From positions 1 through 64,000 of the forward strand of contig JAFLTI010000009.1 in NCBI GenBank assembly GCA_022510485.1: a DNA stretch of 64,000 nucleotides, given 5' to 3'. The DNA comes from Lentimicrobiaceae bacterium. GTDB lineage: Bacteria; Bacteroidota; Bacteroidia; Bacteroidales; P3. Under the pieces are notes generated by a model, which ran no database searches, was not told the origin of the DNA, and worked only from the letters and a program-made list of their open reading frames with translations. Shown here one piece after another: positions 47,700 through 57,064 of the stretch. The position numbers were made by a program, and so were the translations under genes. How positions within the stretch are numbered: position 1 is the first letter of the stretch; each line of letters opens with the position of its first letter.

Positions 47700-50513
47700 A
47701 TGCTTAATCTTCGTGAAAATATGATTGTAATTGACGGTCAAATCAAGACCGATCAAATTATGCAATGCACAATCAAGAATCGAGAAGACAAGTACGATAT
47801 AATATTTAATAACAGTCCACACAAAACATATTCATATAGCAAGCACAAAGTAAAATGGATGACCACTCCCATTTTATTCAAGCCTGAGCATTGTCATATT
47901 TATTACAACAACAATATCCTACACCCATTATCCTATATTGCGGCTTTTCAACAAGGATTTCAACAATTCTGGTATCTCGAATATCCGGATGGGACATACG
48001 CGAGTTATCAAGCCTCAGAAATAATTGTTTTAAAATCATGTTTAGACAATAAACAAGCCAAAAATTCCTTTGAATATCTGCGTAGTGTAGCTGCAATCAA
48101 TTCGCTCAAATCGGAGGATGACAATTTGCCTCTACTATTACAGCAATACCAAAATGTTGATTTTATCGGTAATGATAGCGCTGCCGCTGTATATCTTAAT
48201 CCTGATGATTTTCAACCTGCCAAATATGTACCACCAATACTGATATATCCTTTTGGTTGCAATGCCAGTCAGCAAAAGGCTGTTCAGTTGGCGTTCAGTC
48301 ATCAATTAAGTATTATTCAAGGACCTCCCGGAACAGGAAAAACTCAAACAATTCTCAATATCATTGCCAACATCCTTACTCAAGGTAAAAGTGTATTGGT
48401 TGTTTCTAATAACAATTCAGCTCTTACGAATGTAATTGAAAAATTGAAACATCATGAAATGGATTTTATTACAGCCCTATTAGGAAACCGAAAAAATAAG
48501 GAGGATTTTATAGCAGCCCAAAAGAATGAAAAAATCATTCCCGAATGTATCAAACAGTGGCACGATTTAAAGGCTGACCAGCCAGACTACCTTAAAACAA
48601 TTGATGTTCTTTCTGCTACTCTTGCCGATATATTCTCTAAACAAGAACGACTTGCACTTGCACGACAGCAACTTGAAGCACTGAAAGTTGAAGCCACACA
48701 CTTCCAAAACGAGATAGTAATTGATGAAAAAAACACACTACGAAATCCTTTATCATCAACCATGTTGATGGAATTATGGCAAATGTTGCAAGATATTGTC
48801 GAAAAAGACCGTTACTCTGGCATCTTTTCAAAGCTCTACAATGCTATTAAGAATTATTTTCTAAGCCGAAGACTTCATAAAATTTTCTCGGGTATTTCGC
48901 ATATTGTTTCCATGCAAGATATTACCTTTCTGATACCTATCATACAGCAACAGTTTTACACAATAAAACAGAAAGAGTTGATGACCGAAATTACAAAACT
49001 CGAAAAGACCTTGGCATCTGTCGAAGCAGAAAAAATAATGCAAAAGTTGCAAAACCAATCGATGGGTTATTTACGCAATGCATTGTTCAAAAAATATGGC
49101 AAAAAGCACAAACGACCTATTTTTACTCTTCGTTCAATGGGAGGTGAGATGATAAACGAATATCCTATCATATTGAGTACAACCTTCTCATCGCGTACAA
49201 ATTTTCATAACGATGTTGTATTCGACTATGTGATTATGGACGAAGCATCACAAATATCATCTGAAACAGGAGTATTAGCTTTAATGTGCGCACAACGGGC
49301 TGTAATCGTCGGTGATTCCATGCAACTACCAAATGTCATCACGGAAGAAGATAAAGTGCGTTTACAAGCCATTGCGATAAACAACAATATTGATGAACGT
49401 TATGATTGTGCTAAAAACAGTTTTCTTCAATCTGTATGTCGTGTGTTGCCAAATGCCCCACAGACATTACTTCGGGAGCACTATCGTTGCCATCCGAAAA
49501 TCATCAATTTCTGTAACCAAAAGTTTTATGGAGGCAAATTGATTATCATGACAAAAGATAACGGTGAGCCGGATGTTATTACAGCCAAAAGAACCGTAAA
49601 AGGATATCATGCTCGCGACAAAATGAATTTACGCGAAATTGAGGTCATAGCCCATGAAATTCTGCCAACTTTAAAGTATCCGAATAATGAAATTGGATTG
49701 ATTGTACCTTATAATAATCAAGCCGAAGCATTGAGGCAAACTGTAGAAAAACGATTCGAGGTAGACACTGTGCATAAATTTCAGGGACGAGAAAAGGATG
49801 TGATTGTCATGTCTACCGTAGATGATATCATTAAGGACTTCTCTGATGACCCTAATTTATTAAATGTCGCTATTTCGCGAGCCAAGAAACGATTTTGTCT
49901 TGTTGTATCAGGCAATGAACAACCTAAAGATTGTAATATATCAGATTTATTAGCCTATATCGAATACAATAACTGTACTGTTTCGGAAAGTAACATCCAC
50001 TCTGTTTTCGACCTTCTATACGATTCTTATACAGACGCCCGAAAAAAATTCTTGCAAAAACACAAACGTATTTCGGAATACGACTCCGAAAATCTAACTT
50101 ATGCCATGCTAGAAAACTTGCTGAACGGGAATGTCGCATATAGTCACTTGGGTATTATATGTCACCAACCTTTGCGACAATTATTGCGCGATGTATCATT
50201 GCTTAATGATGAAGATAAATCTTATGCGCTACATCCAGCAACTCATATTGATTTTTTGCTTTACAATCGAGTTAGCAAGCAGCCGGTATTGGCAATAGAG
50301 ACCGATGGCTATAAATATCATAAATCCGGAACAAGGCAATCTATAAGAGACAGTAAGAAAAACCGCATACTCAAAACTTACAACATCCCATTGTTGCGAC
50401 TCTCGACTATTGGCAGTGAAGAACAAAAACGGGTAGAAACTTATCTTGCCCGTATCAGTAATCCATCTTTTATTCCGGATGCACGTGGTGTGTCAAATCT
50501 ACCTGTAGATTGA
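47700..50513 (+). CDS. SF1 (Upf1-like) helicase fused to C-terminal PD-(D/E)XK-like nuclease (DUF2726/MTES_1575-type); candidate defence protein
   Basis: IIQGPPGTGKTQTILNI, YVIMDEASQISSETG, VIVGDSMQLPN, LREHYRCHPKIINFCN, VDTVHKFQGREKDVIVMST, NVAISRAKKRF; C-term IDFLLYNRVSKQPVLAIETDGYKYH. -7 TATTTTTG at 47687-47694, so M8 (47721) is a possible start. Confidence 0.88.
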   Translation: MLNLRENMIVIDGQIKTDQIMQCTIKNREDKYDIIFNNSPHKTYSYSKHKVKWMTTPILFKPEHCHIYYNNNILHPLSYIAAFQQGFQQFWYLEYPDGTYASYQASEIIVLKSCLDNKQAKNSFEYLRSVAAINSLKSEDDNLPLLLQQYQNVDFIGNDSAAAVYLNPDDFQPAKYVPPILIYPFGCNASQQKAVQLAFSHQLSIIQGPPGTGKTQTILNIIANILTQGKSVLVVSNNNSALTNVIEKLKHHEMDFITALLGNRKNKEDFIAAQKNEKIIPECIKQWHDLKADQPDYLKTIDVLSATLADIFSKQERLALARQQLEALKVEATHFQNEIVIDEKNTLRNPLSSTMLMELWQMLQDIVEKDRYSGIFSKLYNAIKNYFLSRRLHKIFSGISHIVSMQDITFLIPIIQQQFYTIKQKELMTEITKLEKTLASVEAEKIMQKLQNQSMGYLRNALFKKYGKKHKRPIFTLRSMGGEMINEYPIILSTTFSSRTNFHNDVVFDYVIMDEASQISSETGVLALMCAQRAVIVGDSMQLPNVITEEDKVRLQAIAINNNIDERYDCAKNSFLQSVCRVLPNAPQTLLREHYRCHPKIINFCNQKFYGGKLIIMTKDNGEPDVITAKRTVKGYHARDKMNLREIEVIAHEILPTLKYPNNEIGLIVPYNNQAEALRQTVEKRFEVDTVHKFQGREKDVIVMSTVDDIIKDFSDDPNLLNVAISRAKKRFCLVVSGNEQPKDCNISDLLAYIEYNNCTVSESNIHSVFDLLYDSYTDARKKFLQKHKRISEYDSENLTYAMLENLLNGNVAYSHLGIICHQPLRQLLRDVSLLNDEDKSYALHPATHIDFLLYNRVSKQPVLAIETDGYKYHKSGTRQSIRDSKKNRILKTYNIPLLRLSTIGSEEQKRVETYLARISNPSFIPDARGVSNLPVD

Positions 50514-51888
50514 AGTTGCGTTCTATGAGGGTCTTCATTTTTTCGGCGCAGTACACCGAGCGGTGTTGACCTCCGGTGCAGCCAAAAGCGATACTGAGGC
50601 TTTCAAAACCGCGCCCGATATAGTTGCTTATTGCCGGTTTCAATAGTTCAAGGCAATTCTGCAAGAACGCATCCACTTCGGGGTAGGCAGCCAAAAACGC
50701 CTGCACTTCCGCATTTCTGCCGGTAAGGGTCTTGTATTGAGCCAAACGCCCCGGATTGGGCAAAAAACGGCAGTCGAACACAAAGCCGCCCCCATGTCCG
50801 TTGCTATCTGCCGGCAATCCCTGCCTAAACGAAAAGCTGCACAGATGCAACTTTAAGGTATCGGAAGACGGATTCTCAAACTCCGACCAATGCGAATCTT
50901 CCAAACGGGCGATAACCCTTTCTATTTCGGGATAGGGAGCAAAATGCCCCTTCTTTCTCAAAAACGACAGGTTGCGGATGGCGTATGGAATACTTTTCAG
51001 AAACAAATCCTTTTTCTGGCAAAGACCGCGCAAGCCGTAAGCCCCCATAGCCTGCAAGATACGCAAGAGCACGCAGGCATAAAACTCACGGCAAAAACCC
51101 TCCCTGTTGAAAGCTGCAATATCGCGCGATGCCGTATCAAGATAATATTCCAGCAGCATCTGCCTGAAATCTTCGGGCAGGGAGGCTTTGGCATCATAAA
51201 GCAAGGATGCCACATCATAAGCCAAAGGCCCTCTGCGACCGCCCTGAAAATCGATAAACCAAGGCATATTGTTGCGAACCATAATATTGCGCGACTGCAA
51301 ATCGCGATACATAAAGTACCGCTGCGGTTCAGGGTTCAAAAAAGCGCACAGCCTGTCGAAATCGGCTTCTAAGGCAGGTTCGTCAAAAGTTATATCCGCC
51401 GGTTTGAGAAACGAGTACTTAAAATAATTCAAGTCCCACATCATGGCAGTGCGGTCAAAGTCTGCCACCGGATACACCCGGCTGTAGTCAAGTCCTTTGC
51501 CGTTTTTCATACCCGCCCTCTGAAAGCGGGTCAGATTTTCTATTACCTGCCGATAAATCTTTTCCACCGGCTCCGGCATTGCCGATTGAGGATTCTTGGG
51601 AAGCAGCGAAAACAAAGTATCGTTGCCCAAGTCCTCTACAAAATAGGTGGTTCTGTCGGCGCCGACATACAGCACTTGAGGAACCGGCAGATTTTCTTGC
51701 AAAAACTGTTGCGTAAACGAAAAATAGGCTTCGTTTTCGGGTACCGAACGGTTAAAGGCACCCAACACCGTTTGGTTCTCAAAGCCGATACGGTAATACT
51801 GCCGGCTTGAACCGTTTGCCGAAAGCGGTTCTATGGATAAAGGGGCAAAACCTTTCCAGCCGATAAATTGCTGCCGTATATTTTCCAT
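50470..51888 (-). CDS. Fusion: APH/AmgK-like sugar kinase domain + RapZ C-terminal domain
   Basis: YFVEDLGNDTLFSLL, RYFMYRDLQSRNIMVRNNMPWFIDFQGGRRGPLAYDVASLLYD; C-term SIAFGCTGGQHRSVYCAEKM. Confidence 0.88.
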   Translation of the reverse strand: MENIRQQFIGWKGFAPLSIEPLSANGSSRQYYRIGFENQTVLGAFNRSVPENEAYFSFTQQFLQENLPVPQVLYVGADRTTYFVEDLGNDTLFSLLPKNPQSAMPEPVEKIYRQVIENLTRFQRAGMKNGKGLDYSRVYPVADFDRTAMMWDLNYFKYSFLKPADITFDEPALEADFDRLCAFLNPEPQRYFMYRDLQSRNIMVRNNMPWFIDFQGGRRGPLAYDVASLLYDAKASLPEDFRQMLLEYYLDTASRDIAAFNREGFCREFYACVLLRILQAMGAYGLRGLCQKKDLFLKSIPYAIRNLSFLRKKGHFAPYPEIERVIARLEDSHWSEFENPSSDTLKLHLCSFSFRQGLPADSNGHGGGFVFDCRFLPNPGRLAQYKTLTGRNAEVQAFLAAYPEVDAFLQNCLELLKPAISNYIGRGFESLSIAFGCTGGQHRSVYCAEKMKTLIERNFNLQVDLTHHVHPE

Positions 51889-51891
51889 AAT

Positions 51892-53133
51892 TTATTTCTC
51901 CCTGCTGTTTGCCTTTGCCACGCTTAAAAGGCGGTCGTAACGACCACCCGGTTCGCGGTAAAAAACATAGACGTAATAATCGTTTTCCGTTTCCTGATTG
52001 TTGCCCTCCACGCGGGGAACCGAAAGTTCTCCGTTATAGAGACCGGCAAACATATAGTCGTAAAAACCTTGTTTAAGGGGCAAAGTAAGCGTGTACGCCC
52101 CGATGCCTTCGCGATACTCCATACGGCTTTTGTCGTTGCAGAGCCAATCGTTGAACTTACCGATTACATAATAGCCTCCCAAAGGATTTCTATCTGCCTG
52201 CAACACAAAATGAACATTGACATATTCGGCTTCCAAATCCGACTTTTCCATATTTTCCGCCTTGATAACGTAATTTCCGTTAATATCGTCGTCGTTTACA
52301 TAGGGCTTGTATTCCCGGCTTTTCTGCAGCAGGGTCTGCGCGTTCCAGCGGTCGTTAACCAATACCACTTCTTCTATGCCGCGACCGCTGTAGCTTATCG
52401 GTCGAATATCTATGTTGCGAAATTCGTTCAAGCCGTCAAACACCAACTCGTCTTTATCGCGGTATTCGTACCGGCTGCCTGTCTGAAAGAGCATAGGCAA
52501 GAGCCGTATGGTCTGAGTGTTCATATTCTGCTGGGCAAAAACCTTAAGGCAGCGGTCTGCCTGTATAATCCTTACCGAAGATTTGGAGGCATCTACCGTA
52601 ACGGCAAGTTCTTGCTTAAAACGCCGCCATTCCACACGCCGAGGCACTTTTATCTCGATATTTACAAGTACTTCCGCCTCGCACACCATAAAAGGCACTG
52701 CCAAAAGCACCTCATCGGGTTCGTCGGGCGAAAATATCTCGAATCGGTAAGCTCCCGACAGCTTGAGACCACGCCCCTTTTCGGGAAAAGTAAAGGAATA
52801 ATGCGCGTAATTGCTGCGGGTGTTGAACGAATAATCCGATTCGGTAATATCTATTTTGTTGATGCCCGAAATATATTCTATCTCGCGCATATCGTTAGGC
52901 GTTCCGTCGGTGTTGAGCATACGCACCCTGTAGCGCAAAGCCATATCGCGGTCTTGCAAATCGTCGAAACTTACCTTTATATAATCGCCGCTGTGGAGAT
53001 TTATTACCGGCAGGTTCCCATATTCTTTGTTGGAAGATACCGCCTGAACCGAACCGAAACCGATGGCGGTCTGCGCTGCGGAAAACATCGGCAGACACAG
53101 AAAAAAAGCCCAAAAGACAAGCAGGGGTTTCAT
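51892..53133 (-). CDS. T9SS Plug-like protein (DUF5103 family)
   Basis: Signal peptide; PVINLHSGDYIKVSFDDL, FQTGSRYEYRDKDELVFDGLNEFRNIDIRPISYSGRGIEEV. Confidence 0.8.
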   Translation of the reverse strand: MKPLLVFWAFFLCLPMFSAAQTAIGFGSVQAVSSNKEYGNLPVINLHSGDYIKVSFDDLQDRDMALRYRVRMLNTDGTPNDMREIEYISGINKIDITESDYSFNTRSNYAHYSFTFPEKGRGLKLSGAYRFEIFSPDEPDEVLLAVPFMVCEAEVLVNIEIKVPRRVEWRRFKQELAVTVDASKSSVRIIQADRCLKVFAQQNMNTQTIRLLPMLFQTGSRYEYRDKDELVFDGLNEFRNIDIRPISYSGRGIEEVVLVNDRWNAQTLLQKSREYKPYVNDDDINGNYVIKAENMEKSDLEAEYVNVHFVLQADRNPLGGYYVIGKFNDWLCNDKSRMEYREGIGAYTLTLPLKQGFYDYMFAGLYNGELSVPRVEGNNQETENDYYVYVFYREPGGRYDRLLSVAKANSREK

Positions 53134-53142
53134 AAATCAAAA

Positions 53143-54378
53143 CTAATGAAAGAACACGTATGCCACCAAAATGGCTGCCACCACGCCTATCAGGTCGGCT
53201 ATCAGTCCTGCCTGCACCGAATAGCGGGTCTTGCGGATTCCCACCGAACCGAAATAGAGGGCTATGATATAAAATGTGGTATCAGCCGAACCTTGAAAAA
53301 GACAAGACAGACGCCCCACAAAACTATCCGCCCCATAAGTGCCCATCGCTTCTATCATCATGGCTTTCGCTCCGCTCCCGCTAAGGGGTTTCATAAAGGC
53401 GGTAGGCAAAGCTCCTACAAAATCGGTGTTCAGCCCTATGGCGTCGACGCACCACGCCAAACCGTTTATCAGATAGCCCATAGCTCCCGAAGCGCGGAAA
53501 ACGCCGATACCCACCAGCATAGCCACCAAGTAAGGAATTATCTTAACACTTGTCTTAAATCCCTCTTTGGCTCCTTCTATAAAGGCTTCGTAAACATTGA
53601 TGCGCTTATACAGTCCGCCGCCTATAAATGCCGTTATCACCAGCAGCAAGATGCCGTTGCCCGCGATATTGGAGAAACGGGCAAGATTTTCGGGCGAGAG
53701 CGACATACAATATGCCATCAATAAGCCTATACAGAGTGTAATGCCGCCTAACCATGCCAAGACCGTTTTGTTGAACAGGTTTATCTTTTGCCGGATAGAA
53801 ACGTAGATGATACCGCCCAAGGTAGAACAATAGGTGGCTATCAGAAGCGGAACGAAAACATCGGTAGGATTGGCGGCTCCCATAATGGCGCGTTGCGCCA
53901 GCACGGCTATGGGAATAATGGTAAGCCCCGAAGTGTTGATGGCAAGGAACATAATCTGCGCGTTGCTCGCCGTATCTTTTTGAGGATTGAGCTGCTGCAT
54001 GCTTTCCATAGCCTTAAGCCCTATCGGCGTGGCGGCATTATCTAAGCCCAGCATATTGGCAGAAAAGTTGAGCAGCAGCTGCCCCGCTGCCGGGTGGTTC
54101 GCCGGAATTTCGGGAAAAAGCTTGCTGAAGAAAGGTCCTACGATTTTAGAAAGAAAACGGATTGCCCCCGCTTTCTCGCCTACGTTCATCAACCCCAACC
54201 AAAGGGTCATTACGCCTGCCAAGGGCAGAGCGATATCCAAAACCGCCATTTTGGCAGCAGAAAAGGTAGCATCGATAATGGCTTTGAAAACCTGTGCGTC
54301 GCCGGTAAACAGAAACGATGCCAGCGCCACCACGAAAGCCACTAAGAAAAATCCGATCCAGATATAGTTGAGAAGCAT
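53143..54378 (-). CDS. Nucleoside recognition (Gate) domain membrane protein, SpmA-SpmB-like fusion
   Basis: LGLMNVGEKAGAIRFLSKIVGPFFSKLFPEIPANHPAAGQLLLNFSANMLGLDNAATPIGLKAM; C-term SGAKAMMIEAMGTYGADSFVGRLSCLFQGSADTTFY. Confidence 0.88.
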   Translation of the reverse strand: MLLNYIWIGFFLVAFVVALASFLFTGDAQVFKAIIDATFSAAKMAVLDIALPLAGVMTLWLGLMNVGEKAGAIRFLSKIVGPFFSKLFPEIPANHPAAGQLLLNFSANMLGLDNAATPIGLKAMESMQQLNPQKDTASNAQIMFLAINTSGLTIIPIAVLAQRAIMGAANPTDVFVPLLIATYCSTLGGIIYVSIRQKINLFNKTVLAWLGGITLCIGLLMAYCMSLSPENLARFSNIAGNGILLLVITAFIGGGLYKRINVYEAFIEGAKEGFKTSVKIIPYLVAMLVGIGVFRASGAMGYLINGLAWCVDAIGLNTDFVGALPTAFMKPLSGSGAKAMMIEAMGTYGADSFVGRLSCLFQGSADTTFYIIALYFGSVGIRKTRYSVQAGLIADLIGVVAAILVAYVFFH

Positions 54379-54445
54379 GAAACGCCTTGGCTTAAAGCCT
54401 CAAAAATAGCGATTTTTTTTGATACCTTTGCCAAAAACACATTTG

Positions 54446-57064
54446 ATGAAAAAGCAGGCATATTGGGTAATGGGTCTTATCTTGGCACTTTCAGGCAGCG
54501 GATGCAAAAACAGACATTTCATTTCGGATTCTATGGAAAGACAGACTATCCTAAACGATTTTGAAGCAAAGAAAGGAATGTTTCCCCAAGAAACCTTCCA
54601 GGCGGTTTTCGATTTTATCGACCGACAGAATCCGCAGCAAAAAGAAGCCTTGCAATTTCTCTACGCCTATATGCCCATAGGAGATATAGCCGACTATTCA
54701 CCCGAATTTTACTTACAGAACGTGCAGTATTCTTTTCTTGCCCGAGAAGAATTGCCTTGGGGCAAGGACATTCCCCAAAGGGAGTTCCGGCATTTCGTTC
54801 TGCCGGTACGTGTCAACAATGAGAATTTAGATTCGTTCCGTATGGATTTTTATGCCGAGATTAAAGACAGGGTAAAGAATCTTTCTTTATACGATGCCGT
54901 GCTGGAAGTAAACCACTGGTGCCACGAAAAAGCCGTCTATACGCCCTCCGATATGCGCACTTCCTCTCCTTTGGCTACCGTTAGAACTGCCTACGGACGT
55001 TGCGGAGAAGAATCCACTTTGCTGGTGGCTGCCTTACGTTCGGTATGTATTCCCGCCCGTCAGGTGTACACTCCCCGTTGGGCGCATACCGATGACAACC
55101 ACGCATGGGTGGAAGCCTATGTAGACGGACAATGGCATTTTTTGGGTGCCTGTGAACCCGAACCGGTATTGGATCTGGCGTGGTTCAACAAACCTGCCTC
55201 TCGCGGTATGCTGATGCACACCAAGGTTTTTGGCCGTTATCAAAGTCAGGAAGAAATAATGGACCGTACACCTCTCTACACCGAGATTAACGTTACCGCC
55301 CATTATGCCGACACTGCGGCTGTGGAGGTGGAAGTATGCAACCAAAACGGCAATCCGCTGCCGAACCAAAAAGTGGAATTCAGGCTGTATAACTATGCCG
55401 AATTTTATCCTGTGGCGGTAAAGACCACCGATAAAGACGGCAAGGCTTACCTTACTGCCGGCAAGGGAGATATGCTGGTATGGGCAGAAAAAGACAATCG
55501 TTTTGGCTTTCTTAAGGTAAGTTTTGGCAAAGACACTGCCGTGCGGCTTGTATTGAGCAAGACTGTAGGCGATGAATTTTCGGCAGATTTCAATATGGTT
55601 CCCCCTCCGCTCAAACGCAAGGAGATAGCCGTAAGCCAAGAACAGCGTCTGCAAAACCAACAACGTCTGCAAGCCGAAGATAGCCTGCGCAACCTCTACA
55701 CTTCTACTTTCTACACCAAAGAAAACGCCGCGCAGAGAGCCGAATCCCTCGGACTTTCTCCTCAAAAGGCGGTGCCCGTGTTGGTTGGATGCCGGGGAAA
55801 CCGTGCGGTTATCGACTCTTTTCTGCAAAATGCGCCAAACAGGCAAAAGGCACTGGAATTGCTTGGGGTGCTGAGCGAAAAAGATTGGCGGGACATTAAC
55901 TTGGATGTATTGCACGAATGTTTGGCGCAAAATACCGACAACACCGCCTATGTAGCCAATCCCCGCGTGGACTACGAACAACTTACCCCCTACCGCACTT
56001 TCTTTAACGAAAATCTTCCGCCCGAATTTTCGGAACGGATACGGCAGCAACCTGAATGGTTTGCCCAATGGGTAAAAGAAAACATCTCGCTTAAGGATGA
56101 ATACTGCCTGCCCGCCTGCCCGATTTCTCCGATTGGCGTTTACAAGGCGCGTATGGCAGATAAAAAGAGCCGTTCTATCTTTTTTGTAAGTGTTTTGCGT
56201 GCCTGCGGGCTTGCGGCAAGAATCCATCCCGTTACCGGAGAGGTTCAATACGCCGGCGGGCAGGATACATGGAACACGGTATTTGCCGACACCCTCGGCG
56301 ATACGCGCTATGGAACACTTCAATTGGATTACCAAAGCCTCAAACTTTTTCCCAACCCCGAATACTACGGGCATTTTACCCTCTCACGGCACGAAAAAGA
56401 CGGCTTTTGCCTGCAAACTTATCCCGAAGACGGCAGCGTTACGTATAAATCCGATTTTTCAAAACCTCAGCCTGTCCTTGCCGCCTATTACCTGCTTGTT
56501 TCCGGAACGCGGCTATCAAACGGCGAGGTATTGGCGCAACTGAATTTCTTTAATGTAAAACCGCAGGAAAATACACGTATTCCGCTTATAATGCGCGATG
56601 ATCCTGAACGCTTAAAGGTTATCGGTTCTTTCAATGCCGAAACGCATTATTTCGATATAGAAAAAAACAAGGTTCAGAGTATCTTGCAACAGACCGGACG
56701 AGGCTATTTCGTACTTGCCGTGTTGGGAGCGGGGCAAGAACCAACCAATCACGCCTTGCGCGACCTATGCCGCCTCAAAACCGAACTGGAAGCGTGGGGG
56801 CGTCCCATTATCGGGCTTTTCGAGGATAAAAACGCATGGCTAAACTATCAGAAACATCCTGTTGAAGAACTGCCATCCACCTTATGTTTCGGCATAGTCC
56901 AAGAAAAAGAGGCGCTAAGAGAGCTGAGCGAAAAAATGGGCTTGCAGGAACAGAATCTTCCGTTGTTTATTATTTGCGACACCTTTAACCGTGTGGTGTT
57001 CGCCTCACAAGGCTACAATATCAATTTAGGAGATCAGTTGCTCAAAACCGTACGACAGCTATAA
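54446..57064 (+). CDS. Transglutaminase-domain lipoprotein with C-terminal redoxin-like region (start re-assigned to MKKQAYW)
   Basis: Lipobox LSGSGC; RTAYGRCGEESTLLVAALRSVCIPARQVYTPRWAHTDDNHAWVEAYVDGQWHFLGACEPEP; TACCTTTG -7 at 54423-54430. Confidence 0.85.
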   Translation: MKKQAYWVMGLILALSGSGCKNRHFISDSMERQTILNDFEAKKGMFPQETFQAVFDFIDRQNPQQKEALQFLYAYMPIGDIADYSPEFYLQNVQYSFLAREELPWGKDIPQREFRHFVLPVRVNNENLDSFRMDFYAEIKDRVKNLSLYDAVLEVNHWCHEKAVYTPSDMRTSSPLATVRTAYGRCGEESTLLVAALRSVCIPARQVYTPRWAHTDDNHAWVEAYVDGQWHFLGACEPEPVLDLAWFNKPASRGMLMHTKVFGRYQSQEEIMDRTPLYTEINVTAHYADTAAVEVEVCNQNGNPLPNQKVEFRLYNYAEFYPVAVKTTDKDGKAYLTAGKGDMLVWAEKDNRFGFLKVSFGKDTAVRLVLSKTVGDEFSADFNMVPPPLKRKEIAVSQEQRLQNQQRLQAEDSLRNLYTSTFYTKENAAQRAESLGLSPQKAVPVLVGCRGNRAVIDSFLQNAPNRQKALELLGVLSEKDWRDINLDVLHECLAQNTDNTAYVANPRVDYEQLTPYRTFFNENLPPEFSERIRQQPEWFAQWVKENISLKDEYCLPACPISPIGVYKARMADKKSRSIFFVSVLRACGLAARIHPVTGEVQYAGGQDTWNTVFADTLGDTRYGTLQLDYQSLKLFPNPEYYGHFTLSRHEKDGFCLQTYPEDGSVTYKSDFSKPQPVLAAYYLLVSGTRLSNGEVLAQLNFFNVKPQENTRIPLIMRDDPERLKVIGSFNAETHYFDIEKNKVQSILQQTGRGYFVLAVLGAGQEPTNHALRDLCRLKTELEAWGRPIIGLFEDKNAWLNYQKHPVEELPSTLCFGIVQEKEALRELSEKMGLQEQNLPLFIICDTFNRVVFASQGYNINLGDQLLKTVRQL

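Noticed and set aside
52069-53724. 551-aa + strand ORF
   Set aside because: Long antisense shadow ORF over the Plug-like and SpmAB-like genes; no domain motifs.
55034-56374. 446-aa - strand ORF
   Set aside because: Antisense to the transglutaminase lipoprotein, which has clear motifs; treated as codon-bias shadow.
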